Positions 35,445 through 44,139 of a stretch of DNA of 64,000 nucleotides are shown here, one piece after another. A program made the position numbers and the translations under genes. The stretch spans positions 227,694 to 291,693 of the forward strand of contig JAUXRG010000064.1 of NCBI GenBank assembly GCA_030681795.1, read 5' to 3'. The notes under the pieces were generated by a model. It saw only the letters and a program-made list of their open reading frames with translations, had not been told where the DNA came from and searched no databases. The DNA comes from Rubrivivax sp. (GTDB lineage Bacteria; Pseudomonadota; Gammaproteobacteria; Burkholderiales; Burkholderiaceae_C). The stretch's first letter is position 1; each line of letters starts with the position of its first letter.

Positions 35445-36104
35445 TCAGTTGAAGGCCTTGACGTCGCTGTAGGCGATGTCGCCGGAGTGCTCGGTCTGCA
35501 GCACCAGCCCGCTGGCGCTGGAGCTCACGGCCTGCACGCGGTCGCGCATCAGGGGCGTGGTGGGCACGGTGGCGGCGCCCGAGGTCGCCGTCACGCGGAA
35601 GGTGTAGGCGTTGCCGTCGGCGGCCAGGGCGGAGTCCCAGGTGAAGGCATGACGGCCGGCGCTTTCGGCGCCCAGGTCCAGCGTTTCCACCACGCGGCCC
35701 GAGGCGCTCAGGATCTCGATCTTGACCTTGTCGGCCGCGCCCGCCATCTCGAAGCCACCGACACCGGTGCTGCCGTCGACGGCCACGCGGTTGCCCTGCA
35801 AGGTGATGTCGTGCCCCACCAGCGCGGCCCCCTGCAGGGCCTGCATCTGCACGAACTGGGTGTTCATGCCCAGCACCGTCGTATTCAGATTCGCTATCCC
35901 TTCGACCGTGCTGAGCTGCGCCATCTGGCTGGTGATCTCCGCGTTGTCCATGGGGTTGAGCGGATCCTGGTTCTGCATCTGCGTCACCAGGAGCTTGAGG
36001 AAGCGGTCGGTCTCGGCGCTCGTGGCCGACGTCGCCGCGGTGCTGCTGGCGGTGCTGCTGGCCAGCGTGGCGTAGGGGTCGACGGCGGCGGTGCTGGTGA
36101 TCAT
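35445..36104 (-). CDS. flgD: Hook-capping protein FlgD
   Basis: The 219-residue scaffold caps the growing hook. The N-terminal motif DRFLKLLVTQMQNQDPLNPM and DNAEITSQMAQLSTVEGI are diagnostic; the C-terminal beta domain is variable. A Ser/Thr/Ala-rich stretch (residues about 12-28) precedes the conserved core. flgC ends 20 nt upstream. Confidence 0.97.
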   Translation of the reverse strand: MITSTAAVDPYATLASSTASSTAATSATSAETDRFLKLLVTQMQNQDPLNPMDNAEITSQMAQLSTVEGIANLNTTVLGMNTQFVQMQALQGAALVGHDITLQGNRVAVDGSTGVGGFEMAGAADKVKIEILSASGRVVETLDLGAESAGRHAFTWDSALAADGNAYTFRVTATSGAATVPTTPLMRDRVQAVSSSASGLVLQTEHSGDIAYSDVKAFN

Positions 36105-36124
36105 GGTGGGGGGCTCCGGGTGGC

Positions 36125-36544
36125 TCAGGACTGGCCGATTTGCAGGGTCTTGAGCAACAGGCTGCGCGCCGTGTTCATGACTTCGATGTTGTTCTGGTAG
36201 GAACGCGAGGCCGAGATCATGTTGACCATCTCCTCCACCGCGTTGACGTTGCTGAAGGTCACGTAGCCCTGGTCGTCGGCGCTGGGGTGCTTGGGGTCGT
36301 GCACGCGGCGCCCGGGGCTCTGGTCTTCGGTGACGGTGGATACGCGCACCCCGGCCGACGCATCACCCTGGCCGGCCGCGCCCATCAGCGTGGTCTGGAA
36401 GACCACCTGGCGCGCCTTGTAGGCCGCGCCGTCGGGCCCGGCCACGGTATCGGCATTGGCCAGGTTGGAGGCCACGACGTTCAGGCGCTGGCTCTGGGCG
36501 CTCACCGCGCTGCCAGAGACATCGAAGATGCGGAACATGCTCAT
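36125..36544 (-). CDS. flgC: Proximal rod protein FlgC
   Basis: A 139-residue rod protein, standard in length. It has FRIFDVSGSAVSAQSQRLNV, SNLANADT, the central DPKHPSADDQGYVTFSNVN segment and the C-terminal MVNMISASRSYQNNIEVMNT. It follows flgB with 24 nt between. Confidence 0.97.
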   Translation of the reverse strand: MSMFRIFDVSGSAVSAQSQRLNVVASNLANADTVAGPDGAAYKARQVVFQTTLMGAAGQGDASAGVRVSTVTEDQSPGRRVHDPKHPSADDQGYVTFSNVNAVEEMVNMISASRSYQNNIEVMNTARSLLLKTLQIGQS

Positions 36545-36568
36545 GACAACTCCCGGTGCGGTTCAGGC

Positions 36569-36967
36569 TCAGGCCTGGTTGTGGCTCTTCATCGCGTCCA
36601 GCGCGGTGCGCACGCTGGAATTGATGAAGCGCAGCGTGGACTCGTACTTGACCGAGTTCTCGGCGAAGGCGGCGCGCTCGCGGTCCATGTCGACGCTGTT
36701 GCTGTCGAGGTTGGTCTGGCTGGGCACGGCGTAGCGCAGCACGGGGGCCGGCGCGCTGCCCTGGCCCATCACGCCCTGGGCGATGCCGCTGCCTGCACCC
36801 CCTTGGCCGCTGGCAGAGCGCAGCGCCGAGGCGAAGTCGAAGTCGCGCGCCTGGTAGCCGGGCGTATCCGCGTTGGCGATATTGCTGGCGATCAGGCGCT
36901 GGCGCTCGGCGCGCAGGACCAGTGCCTGGCTGTGGAAGTCGAACGACTGGGTGAGACGGGGAACCAT
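36569..36967 (-). CDS. flgB: Proximal rod protein FlgB
   Basis: The 132-residue rod protein carries IASNIANADTPGYQARDFDF near the N-terminus and NSVKYESTLRFINSSVRTAL at the C-terminus. ATG 36967 with AAGGAGT just upstream (36974-36980 region) sets the start; the frame is open far upstream only as the shadow of flgA. It is the first gene of the flg operon, divergent from flgA, with 156 nt between the two start codons. No sigma-28 match was seen there, fitting FlhDC-dependent class 2 control. Confidence 0.95.
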   Translation of the reverse strand: MVPRLTQSFDFHSQALVLRAERQRLIASNIANADTPGYQARDFDFASALRSASGQGGAGSGIAQGVMGQGSAPAPVLRYAVPSQTNLDSNSVDMDRERAAFAENSVKYESTLRFINSSVRTALDAMKSHNQA

Positions 36968-37123
36968 GGCGCACTCCTTGCGGCCCGAGCTCCGGGGCCA
37001 GAGGCACCGGGGGCATGCTGGGCATTCTGGGCAGCCCCGGACGTTCCATGAGTGCAAATAGAAGGCGCAAACGCAGCCATTTCCGGGCCTTGCGCCGCCG
37101 CCTGGCTGGCTAAAGTCTGCCGC

Positions 37124-37957
37124 ATGAACATCCCGTTCGTGCGTCCATCCCTGCCCCCGCGCGCGGCCCCGGGCCGGCGCGCCCGGGCTGGGGCGCGTTC
37201 CCTGGCCATGCGCCTGGCCTTGCTCCTGGCCGCGGCGCCGGTGGCGGCGCAGATCGCGACGCAGACGACGACGCCTCCATCCGCAGCGGCGGCCGCACCG
37301 GCGGGACCCCAGGTGCCGCCCGATGTCCTGGCGCGCGCGCTGGCCCTGGCGGCCGAGGCGGCCCGCGCGGTGGCCCCGCGCGAAGCCCGCGTCGAGGTCG
37401 AACCGGGCCGGCTGGATGCCCGGCTGACCCTGGCGCCCTGCGCCCGCATCGAGCCCTACCTGCCTTCGGGCGTGCCGGCCTGGGGCCGCACGCGCGTGGG
37501 CCTGCGCTGCACCGAGGGCGCCAAGCGCTGGAATGTCTTCCTGCCGGTGGCCGTGCAGGTCTGGGCGCCGGCCCGCGTCACTGCCGCCGCACTGCCCGCG
37601 GGGGCGAGGCTCAGCGAGAGCCAGCTCTCGCTCGCCGTGGTCGACTGGGCGGCGGCGAGCACCCCTCCGGTCGGCCCCAACGAAGATCTGGCGGGCCGCA
37701 CGCTGGCCCGCGCCGTAGCCAGCGGGCAGCCGCTGCGCGCCGCGGACGTGCAGCCGCGTCAGTGGTTCGCACTGGGCGACCACGTCCGCATCCAGGCCTC
37801 GGGCTCGGGTTTTTCCATCGTGGCCGAAGGCCGGGCGCTGGCCACCGGCGTCGAGGGCCAGGCCGTTCGAGTGCGCGTCCTGACCGAACGCAGCGACGGG
37901 GGCCCGGTTCTGGTGGCCTGGCCGGTGGGTGACCACCGTGTCGAGGTCAGCCTGTGA
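37124..37957 (+). CDS. flgA: Flagellar P-ring assembly chaperone FlgA
   Basis: The 277-residue periplasmic chaperone has an N-terminal basic region followed by a signal-like segment (LAMRLALLLAAAPVAAQIA, about 26-45) and a C-terminal SAF/FlgA domain with TRVGLRCTEGAKRWNVFLPV, ARLSESQLSLAVVDW and the end ATGVEGQAVRVR. If the Met at about 27 is the true start, the signal peptide would be strictly N-terminal. TAAAGT lies 7 nt before ATG 37124, a possible -10 for a leaderless message. A strong hairpin follows the gene (37975-37996). Confidence 0.9.
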   Translation: MNIPFVRPSLPPRAAPGRRARAGARSLAMRLALLLAAAPVAAQIATQTTTPPSAAAAAPAGPQVPPDVLARALALAAEAARAVAPREARVEVEPGRLDARLTLAPCARIEPYLPSGVPAWGRTRVGLRCTEGAKRWNVFLPVAVQVWAPARVTAAALPAGARLSESQLSLAVVDWAAASTPPVGPNEDLAGRTLARAVASGQPLRAADVQPRQWFALGDHVRIQASGSGFSIVAEGRALATGVEGQAVRVRVLTERSDGGPVLVAWPVGDHRVEVSL

Positions 37958-37974
37958 ACCCCCGGCCGGCGCCG

Positions 37975-37996
37975 CACCCCCGCGTTTGCGGGGGTG
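37975..37996. other. 9-bp hairpin after flgA
   Basis: CACCCCCGC-GTTT-GCGGGGGTG is a perfect stem 17 nt after the flgA stop. It lacks a U-tract, so it is a weak terminator or an mRNA-stabilising end. The sigma-28 promoter of flgM follows at 38021. Confidence 0.55.
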
Positions 37997-38020
37997 AAGC
38001 AAAATCCTCCAACCCAGGGC

Positions 38021-38048
38021 TAAAGTTCGTGGGTCCGTCGTCCGATAG
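38021..38048 (+). promoter_or_regulatory. Sigma-28 (FliA) promoter of flgM
   Basis: TAAAGTT at 38021-38027 is a near-perfect FliA -35 and TCCGATAG at 38041-38048 a good -10. Counting from the AAA, the spacing to the -10 octamer is 16 nt, the same as in the other five sites. It precedes the flgM ATG by about 55 nt, matching the known class 3 control of flgM. Confidence 0.75.
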
Positions 38049-38102
38049 AGCATCTATGTCGTTGGGTCAGTACCTCAGCGGTGCCCCTGACAGGAGTTCA
38101 AT

Positions 38103-38387
38103 ATGAAAATCGGTCCTCTCGAATCCAAGCCCGTCGCCACGACGCCCGCCGAGCGCAAGGCCCAGCCCGCCCAGGGGCCCGCACAGCCGCAGGCCAGCAC
38201 GCAGGTCGATCTCTCGCCGGCGGCCACGGCACTGACGAGCACGGCCACCGATCCCGCCTTCGACGGCGCCAAGGTCGACCGCATCGCCCAGGCCATCCGC
38301 GACGGCAAGTTCGAGGTCAACCCGGAAGCCATTGCCGACAAGTTGATCGCCAACGCCACGGAACTGCTCGCCCGCAAGCCCAGCTGA
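38103..38387 (+). CDS. flgM: Anti-sigma-28 factor FlgM
   Basis: The 94-residue protein binds and inhibits FliA until the hook is complete and FlgM is exported. The C-terminal sigma-binding part is conserved (AKVDRIAQAIRDGKFEVNPE, then AIADKLIANATELLARK), and the N-terminal half is Pro/Ala/Thr-rich and unstructured as expected. It has its own sigma-28 promoter and is followed 19 nt later by flgN. Confidence 0.93.
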   Translation: MKIGPLESKPVATTPAERKAQPAQGPAQPQASTQVDLSPAATALTSTATDPAFDGAKVDRIAQAIRDGKFEVNPEAIADKLIANATELLARKPS

Positions 38388-38406
38388 CGCCGGCGAGCCC
38401 GTGGCC

Positions 38407-38811
38407 ATGATGACTACAAGCCAAGAACAAGGAGCCGTGCAGCAGGTGAGCGAGCTCGAGCGCCCGCTGCTGCACGTGGAAGAACGGCTGGCCGCCCTGG
38501 GCCTGGCCCTGCACCGCCAGGACGCCCAGGCGGTGGACCGCACGGCGGCCGAGCTGCACGCGGCGCTGGCCGCGGCCATCGATCAATTCACCCGCGCGGC
38601 GCGCCGCGGCAGCGTGCCGCCGGGTTTGCGCCGGCGCCTCGCGCTGGCCAGCGGCCAGGTGGCCGCCCAGCGCGAGGCGCTGGCGCGGGCCACCGCTTCG
38701 CTGGACCGCGCCATCGATGTCCTGTTGCCGCACCAAGCGAGCGTCGGGGTGTATTCCGCCGTGGGCGGCAGCGAGCGCGCACCCGGGCAAACCGGCAGCC
38801 TGCTGGCCTGA
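38407..38811 (+). CDS. flgN: FlgK/FlgL export chaperone FlgN
   Basis: A 134-residue helical protein with ELERPLLHVEERLAALGLAL and a long Ala/Arg-rich helical middle, then SLDRAIDVLLP and a flexible tail. Sequence is weakly conserved in this family, and the call rests on size, helical content and position after flgM. ATG 38407 or 38410 are alternatives, with an in-frame GTG at 38401. A terminator for the opposite strand lies just beyond. Confidence 0.82.
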   Translation: MMTTSQEQGAVQQVSELERPLLHVEERLAALGLALHRQDAQAVDRTAAELHAALAAAIDQFTRAARRGSVPPGLRRRLALASGQVAAQREALARATASLDRAIDVLLPHQASVGVYSAVGGSERAPGQTGSLLA

Positions 38812-38815
38812 CGCA

Positions 38816-38838
38816 AAAACGCCGCGTCTGGCGCGGCG
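38816..38838 (-). terminator. Intrinsic terminator after fliA
   Basis: On the minus strand a 7-bp stem CGCCGCG / CGCGGCG with a 5-nt loop is followed by TTTTTGCG. It lies 38 nt after the fliA stop codon and ends the long flhB-flhA-flhF-flhG-fliA transcript. Confidence 0.8.
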
Positions 38839-38875
38839 CCCTCTACCCGTACCGGCCTGCGCGCCGGCCCCAGCC

Positions 38876-39589
38876 TCACCACTCGCGCAGCCGCGTGCGC
38901 AGCCGCGCAATGCTCTGGCTGTGCAGCTGGCAGACACGGCTCTCGGTGACGCCCAGCACGGCAGCGATCTCCTTGAGGTTCATGTCGTGCTCGTAGTACA
39001 TGCTCATCACGTACTGCTCGCGTTCGGGCAGCTTCTTGATGGCCTCGACCAGGGCCTCGCGCATGCGCTGGTCCTGCAGCCGGTCGATGGGGTTGGAGTC
39101 GTTGTCCACCACATGGCGGTCGAGGTAGTCGTCGTCGCCCTCGTCCCCGCTCATGTCTTCCAGGCAGATGAGCTGGGTGCCGCGCACCTTGCCCAGCAAT
39201 TCCTGGTAGGCCTGCAGTGTCAGGCCCATCTCGCGCGCGATCTCGCTTTCGCTGGGCGCGCGGCCGTGGCGCTGCTCGAGCTTGTGCACGGCAGACTCGA
39301 TGCTGCGCTGGTGGCGGCGGTCGCCGCGGCTCATCCAGTCGTTGCCGCGCAGCTCGTCGAGCATGGCGCCGCGGATGCGCTGGGTGGCGAAAGTCTCGAA
39401 CTGCACGCCCTGGCCCGCGTCGAAGCGCGAGAGCGCATCCGACAGGCCGATCATGCCGACCTGGATCAGGTCGTCGAGCTCCACGTTGGCCGGCAGCTTG
39501 GCGATCATCTGGTGAGCCAGGCGGCGCACCAGCGGGCTGTACTGCTTGAGCATGGCGCTGGCGTCGAGTTGTCCCTTGGCGGTATACAT
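38876..39589 (-). CDS. fliA: Flagellar sigma factor FliA (sigma-28)
   Basis: The 237-residue sigma factor recognises class 3 flagellar promoters. Region 2 is clear (VELDDLIQVGMIGLSDALSR, then GVQFETFATQRIRGAMLDEL), and region 4 ends with LKEIAAVLGVTESRVCQLHS. The start ATG 39589 (MYTAKGQLD) matches the family N-terminus. The gene lies 10 nt after the flhG-like gene; FlgM, its inhibitor, is encoded nearby on the other strand, and six candidate target promoters are in this window. Confidence 0.97.
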   Translation of the reverse strand: MYTAKGQLDASAMLKQYSPLVRRLAHQMIAKLPANVELDDLIQVGMIGLSDALSRFDAGQGVQFETFATQRIRGAMLDELRGNDWMSRGDRRHQRSIESAVHKLEQRHGRAPSESEIAREMGLTLQAYQELLGKVRGTQLICLEDMSGDEGDDDYLDRHVVDNDSNPIDRLQDQRMREALVEAIKKLPEREQYVMSMYYEHDMNLKEIAAVLGVTESRVCQLHSQSIARLRTRLREW

Positions 39590-39599
39590 GTGTCGGCCT

Positions 39600-40436
39600 C
39601 TACGGATAAGCGGGGCGGTTCGGGTTCGCATCGGCGAAGAACGGGTCTGCAGACCGGGGCTCGGGCCCGCGGGCCTTCGGGCCCGCACTGGCCAGGGACC
39701 GCGGGCCGGCAGGGTCGGTCGGCGTGAATTGCGCCGCCAGCAGCGCGACGAGTGCGGCGTCGGCCGGTGCGGCGGGGTCGCACGCCGGGTCGACGAGTGC
39801 CGATGAGCGCAGCACCGCGCCCATGAAGTTCTCGATGCAGCTGCCCAGGCTGGCCTGGATGCCGCTCAGGCGCGGGGACTGCGGGGACGCGGCCAGCAGC
39901 AGGTCGAAGCTCATGAGGCCGCAGCGCTGCACCAGCAGCTTGGCGTTGGCGTAGGCGTGCTTGATGCTCTCGGGGTGGTCGGCCCCGAGCAGCAGCGGCC
40001 GCACCGCGCGGTGCTTGAGCAGACGCGCCAGGTCGACGCCATCGGCGTGCATCAGGATCACCTCGGCCTGCGGGGCGGCGGCCAGCGCGGCGTCGATGAA
40101 GCCGGCGGCCGAGCCGCGGGTATCGACATAGCTCAGCGGCAGGCCCCGCGCCGGCAGGTAGGAGACCCGGGGCGCGATCGTCTCGACGCAGGCGGCCAGG
40201 TCCACGCCGGCGAGTTCGTGCGGCAGCGGCGAGGCGGCGCCGGCGTCCACCACCAGCACTTCGCGGCCCTGCCCGGCCAGCACGGCGGCCAGGCGGTCGA
40301 GCACGACGCCGCTGAAGGCCACATGCGGGTTGGCCGCTAGCGCCAGCAGGTGGCGGCGCCGCCCGGCAAAGAGCCGCCGCAGGCCGTCGGCCTGGTCCAG
40401 CGGCATGGGGGACGAGTGGGCGTAGAAGTCGCGCAT
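39600..40436 (-). CDS. flhG: FlhG-like protein with degenerate P-loop
   Basis: A 278-residue protein in the position of FlhG (between flhF and fliA). It keeps the MinD-like fold pattern (VVLDRLAAVLAGQGREVLVV and AAAPQAEVILMHADG), but the deviant Walker A KGGVGKT is replaced by ANPHVAFSG and the switch Asp of the LLDAD motif reads VVDAG. ATP binding is therefore doubtful, unlike true FlhG/YlxH ATPases that set flagellar number. The C-terminal 40 residues are Pro/Ala-rich. Assignment to FlhG is by context and fold pattern; the symbol is tentative. Confidence 0.7.
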   Translation of the reverse strand: MRDFYAHSSPMPLDQADGLRRLFAGRRRHLLALAANPHVAFSGVVLDRLAAVLAGQGREVLVVDAGAASPLPHELAGVDLAACVETIAPRVSYLPARGLPLSYVDTRGSAAGFIDAALAAAPQAEVILMHADGVDLARLLKHRAVRPLLLGADHPESIKHAYANAKLLVQRCGLMSFDLLLAASPQSPRLSGIQASLGSCIENFMGAVLRSSALVDPACDPAAPADAALVALLAAQFTPTDPAGPRSLASAGPKARGPEPRSADPFFADANPNRPAYP

Positions 40437-40444
40437 GAAGGGCT

Positions 40445-42025
40445 TCAGGCGTGCAGGGCCGCGGCGGCGGGCGTGGGCACGGGTGCACCGGCGAAGATCA
40501 GGCTCACGTCGGCGTCGTCCAGACGCCAGGCCGGGGCACCGCCCCCCTTGAGCGCACGCTGCACCAGGGCGTTGGCCGACAGGCGGTGCCAGTCCTCGGG
40601 CACGCGCTGGCCGTTGGCCACGGCCAGCACCTTGAGGCGGTGGCGGATCATCGAATCCAGCGCCGGGCCGAGCTTGACGGCTTCGTCCAGCTTCGACAGC
40701 ACCAGGCCGCAGCAGCCCTGGGCGGCGTAGGCGCCGAGCTGGTCCTCGATGGTTTCGCCCTGCGCCGAGGCGCTGACGACGAGCAGGCGGTTGATCGAAC
40801 GGTGCGAGAGCATCTCCAGCAGCTCGCGGGTGCGGCTGTCGCGCTGGGCCATGCCTGCGGTGTCGATGAGCACCATGCGCTTGCCCGCCAGCAACTCCAG
40901 CAGGTCTTCCAGCGACGCCCGGTCGTGCGCGGTGTGCACCGGCACGCCCAGGATGCGGCCATAGGTGCGCAGCTGTTCATGCGCGCCCACGCGGTAGGCG
41001 TCCAGCGTGATCAGGCCCAGATCGGTCGCGCCATGCCGGGTGGCGAAGGCCGCCGCGAGCTTGGCCGTGCTGGTGGTCTTGCCCACGCCGGTGGCACCGA
41101 TGAGCGCGTAGACCCCGCCCACGTCCTCGAGCGGGCTTTCGCGCTCGCCGGTGGCCAGGTTGCGCTCCAGGACACTCGCGGCCCAGGCCGCTTCGTCGCC
41201 TTCGGCCGGCAGGCTGGCGAGCAGCTTGCGGACCAGGGCCGGCGAGAAGCCGGCGTCGAGCAGGCGCTGCGCCAGGTGGGCCTGGCGCGGTTGGCGCTGC
41301 AGCTTTTCCATGAAGGCCAGGGCACCAAAGCGCTGCTCGATGAGGCCGCGCATCGAGCGCAGCTCGCTCATCATCTCGATCTGGTCGCCCCGCGCCGCCA
41401 GCAGGGCGGCGCTCGACTGATTCGCCGCCAGCAGGGCGGCGTTCGACTGATTCGATGCGAGCGTGGCGGCGGCCGCGGCGGCGGCGGCACCGGGCTCGGG
41501 CGCCTGCACCTCTTCGCGCAGCACCGGCACTTCGTGGCGCGCCGCATGGCGCGCACGCGCTGCCTCGACGGGTGCCACCGCCGGCGGTGGCGCCACAGGC
41601 TGTGGTGGAACCGCGACCTCGGCGGCACGCTCGGCGGCGCGGCGCTTGAGCATGCGCTGGCGCACATATTCCTGGAACGACAGCGTGCTCATCTGCAGCT
41701 GTTCCACGTCGTGCTCGACCTCGGGGTTGAACCGGGGTTCGATGCGCTCGTTTGTGCGATCGTTTGTGCGATCGTTTGTGCGCTCGTTTGTGCGTTCGCC
41801 CATGCGCTCGCTGGCCCGCACTGCGGGAGCGGGCGGCGCGCTCTCGCGGACGAGCTCGGCGCCCACGCGCTCGAGCTGCTGCACGCTCTCGGGTGCCATG
41901 GCCAGCACCTCCACGCCTTCGGCGCAGGGCCGCGTGGACATCACGACGGCATCGTCACCAAAGGCCAGTCTTACCAGGGCCAGGGCGTCGCGCGAGGTGC
42001 GGGCGGTGAAACGCTTGAGGTTCAT
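40445..42025 (-). CDS. flhF: Flagellar SRP-type GTPase FlhF
   Basis: The 526-residue GTPase places polar flagella in many bacteria. The N-terminal basic B domain is MNLKRFTARTSRDALALVRL; the NG domain has the P-loop GATGVGKTTSTAKLAAAF (about 309-326), DAYRVGAHEQLRTYG, LIDTAGMAQRD and SKLDEAVKLG. The linker between (about 80-215) is low-complexity and contains two in-frame tandem repeats, which make the protein longer than many homologues. It overlaps flhA by 4 nt (ATGA). Confidence 0.95.
   Translation of the reverse strand: MNLKRFTARTSRDALALVRLAFGDDAVVMSTRPCAEGVEVLAMAPESVQQLERVGAELVRESAPPAPAVRASERMGERTNERTNDRTNDRTNERIEPRFNPEVEHDVEQLQMSTLSFQEYVRQRMLKRRAAERAAEVAVPPQPVAPPPAVAPVEAARARHAARHEVPVLREEVQAPEPGAAAAAAAATLASNQSNAALLAANQSSAALLAARGDQIEMMSELRSMRGLIEQRFGALAFMEKLQRQPRQAHLAQRLLDAGFSPALVRKLLASLPAEGDEAAWAASVLERNLATGERESPLEDVGGVYALIGATGVGKTTSTAKLAAAFATRHGATDLGLITLDAYRVGAHEQLRTYGRILGVPVHTAHDRASLEDLLELLAGKRMVLIDTAGMAQRDSRTRELLEMLSHRSINRLLVVSASAQGETIEDQLGAYAAQGCCGLVLSKLDEAVKLGPALDSMIRHRLKVLAVANGQRVPEDWHRLSANALVQRALKGGGAPAWRLDDADVSLIFAGAPVPTPAAAALHA
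41393..41452. repeat. 30-bp tandem duplication inside flhF
   Basis: Two copies of a 30-bp unit (41393-41422 and 41423-41452) differing at one base (GCGCTCG versus GCGTTCG). They encode a 10-residue repeat, AANQSSAALL and SNQSNAALLA, in the flhF linker. Confidence 0.85.
41749..41808. repeat. 12-bp tandem repeats inside flhF
   Basis: Four units of CGTTTGTGCGNN (41749-41796) followed by a diverged fifth. In frame on the minus strand they encode repeated (E/D)RTN tetrapeptides in the linker between the B and NG domains. Multiples of 12 bp keep the frame, so length variation would be tolerated. Confidence 0.88.
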
Positions 42026-44139
42026 GCCGGGCTTCCGATGATCGAGCCGATGCGGATCGAATGGGTTTCAGGGATCTCGCTGTGGCCCAGCACCTTCAGG
42101 CGCGGGGCGGCACGCTTGAGCAGCCGCGCCATCGGGGCGCGGATGAGGTCGGGCACCAGCAGGCAGGCCGGGTGACCCAGGTCTTCCTGGCGCCGCGCGG
42201 TGTCGGCCGCGCTGCGGCTCAGCGTATCGGCCACGCCGGGGTCCAGCGCCGCGCCGTGCGGCGAGGTCAGGGCCTGGGTGACCAGGCGTTCGAGATCGGG
42301 GTCCAGGGCGATCACGTCCAACTCCTTCACCGCACCGTAGATCTGCTGCACGATGGCCGGGGCCAGGTGCACGCGGATGCGCCGGGCCAGCTCGGCGGGG
42401 TCGGTGACGGTGCTGGCGTGCTCGGCCAGGCATTCGACGATGGAGCGCATGTCGCGGATGTGCACACCTTCTTCCAGCAGCAGTTGCAGCACGCGCTGGA
42501 GGGAGGCGATTCCGACCATCTTGGGCACGACATCCTCGATCAGTTTGGGGGCCAGTTTGGTGACATGCTCGACGAGCTGCTGGGTCTCGACGCGGCCCAG
42601 CAAACGTGCGGCATTCACCTGCATCAAGTGTGAGAGATGGGTGGCCACCACGGTCGCGCAATCAACCACCGTAAACCCCGCCATTTGGGCCATCTCCTTG
42701 TGGCGCTCCTCGATCCACACCGCCGGCAGGCCGAAGGCCGGGTCGGTGGTGCGCGCACCGGGGAGCTGCTGCTGGGTGGAAGGAGACACGCCGCCCGGGT
42801 TGATGGCCAGCAGCTGGCCCGGCATGGCCTCGCCCTCGCCCACCACCGCGCCGCGCAGCGTCACGCGGTACATGCTGGGCTTGAGTTCGACGAGGTTGTC
42901 GCGGATGTGCACCGGCGGCGGCAGGAAGCCCACGTCCTGCGCGAACTTCTTGCGCACGCCCTTGATGCGCGTGAGCAGGTCGCCCTGGCGCGCCTTGTCG
43001 ACCAGCGCGATGAGCCGGTAGCCGACCTCCAGGCCCAGCGTATCCACGGGCGTGAGGTCGTCCCAGCTGGCTTCGGCGTTGGCGGGCTGCACGTCGGCGC
43101 CGATGGCGCGCTCGGGCTGCGAGGCCGCGCGGCGGCGTTGCTTGGTGAGCTGCCAGGCCAGCAGCGCCAGGCCCGAGGCGACGATGAGGAACACCAGGTG
43201 CGGCATGCCCGGCACCAGGCCGAGCAGGCCGACCACACCCGCAGCCACGCCCAGGGCCTGCGGCGAATCGAAGACCTGGCCGCGGATCTGCGTGCCGATG
43301 TCCTGTTCCTTGCCCACGCGCGAGACCACCATCGCCGAAGCCACCGAGATGAGCAGCGCCGGGATCTGCGCCACCAGCGCGTCGCCCACCGCCAGCGTGA
43401 CATAGGAGCTGGCGGCCTCGCCGGCGCTCATGCCGTGCATGGCCATGCCGATGATGAAGCCGCCGACGACGGTGATGAAGAGGATCAGCAACCCGGCCAT
43501 GGCGTCGCCGCGAACGAACTTGCTCGCGCCGTCCATGCTGCCGAAGAAATCGGCCTCCTCGGCGACTTCGGCGCGGCGCTGGCGCGCCACCTTCTCGTCG
43601 ATCAGGCCGGCATTCAGGTCGGCGTCGATGGCCATCTGCTTGCCCGGCATGGCGTCCAGCGCAAAGCGCGCGCCGACCTCGGCGATGCGCTCCGCGCCCT
43701 TGGTGACGACGACGAAATTGATCACCACCAGGATCGCGAAGACGATCAGGCCGACGGCGAAATTGCCGCCGATCAGGAAGTGCCCGAAGGCCTCGATCAC
43801 CTTGCCCGCCGCGCCCGGGCCGGTGTGGCCTTCCATCAGCACCACGCGGGTGGAGGCGACGTTGAGCGACAGGCGCAACAGCGTCGTCACCAGCAGCACC
43901 GTGGGCAGCGCCGCGAAGTCCAGCGGCTTGACCATCTGCGCGCTGACCATCATCACCACCAGCGCCAGCGCGATGTTGAAGGTGAAGAGCAGGTCCAGCA
44001 CGAACGACGGCAGCGGCAGCACCATCATCGACAGCATCATCACGACGAAGCCGGGCAGCACCAGGTTCTTCAAGGCCGCGGCGCGTGCGCCCGAGCGTGG
44101 GCCCAGCAGTTCGTTGAGGCGCAGCATCAGGGCATTCAA
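42022..44139 (-). CDS. flhA: Flagellar export gate protein FlhA
   Basis: The 705-residue core of the type III export gate. It has an N-terminal domain with about eight membrane helices (residues about 25-330), including NAGLIDEKVARQRRAEVAEE of the conserved FHIPEP-type cytoplasmic loop region, and a C-terminal cytoplasmic domain with GQLLAINPG, AVWIEERHKEMAQMAGFTVV and VVATHLSHLM. Length is standard. It overlaps flhB upstream and flhF downstream by 4 nt each, so the three are translationally coupled. Confidence 0.97.
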   Translation of the reverse strand: MNALMLRLNELLGPRSGARAAALKNLVLPGFVVMMLSMMVLPLPSFVLDLLFTFNIALALVVMMVSAQMVKPLDFAALPTVLLVTTLLRLSLNVASTRVVLMEGHTGPGAAGKVIEAFGHFLIGGNFAVGLIVFAILVVINFVVVTKGAERIAEVGARFALDAMPGKQMAIDADLNAGLIDEKVARQRRAEVAEEADFFGSMDGASKFVRGDAMAGLLILFITVVGGFIIGMAMHGMSAGEAASSYVTLAVGDALVAQIPALLISVASAMVVSRVGKEQDIGTQIRGQVFDSPQALGVAAGVVGLLGLVPGMPHLVFLIVASGLALLAWQLTKQRRRAASQPERAIGADVQPANAEASWDDLTPVDTLGLEVGYRLIALVDKARQGDLLTRIKGVRKKFAQDVGFLPPPVHIRDNLVELKPSMYRVTLRGAVVGEGEAMPGQLLAINPGGVSPSTQQQLPGARTTDPAFGLPAVWIEERHKEMAQMAGFTVVDCATVVATHLSHLMQVNAARLLGRVETQQLVEHVTKLAPKLIEDVVPKMVGIASLQRVLQLLLEEGVHIRDMRSIVECLAEHASTVTDPAELARRIRVHLAPAIVQQIYGAVKELDVIALDPDLERLVTQALTSPHGAALDPGVADTLSRSAADTARRQEDLGHPACLLVPDLIRAPMARLLKRAAPRLKVLGHSEIPETHSIRIGSIIGSPA

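Noticed and set aside
37111..37140. TAAAGT before flgA as a FliA -35
   Set aside because: The sequence 16 nt downstream does not resemble GCCGATAA and would lie inside the gene; a -10 role fits better.
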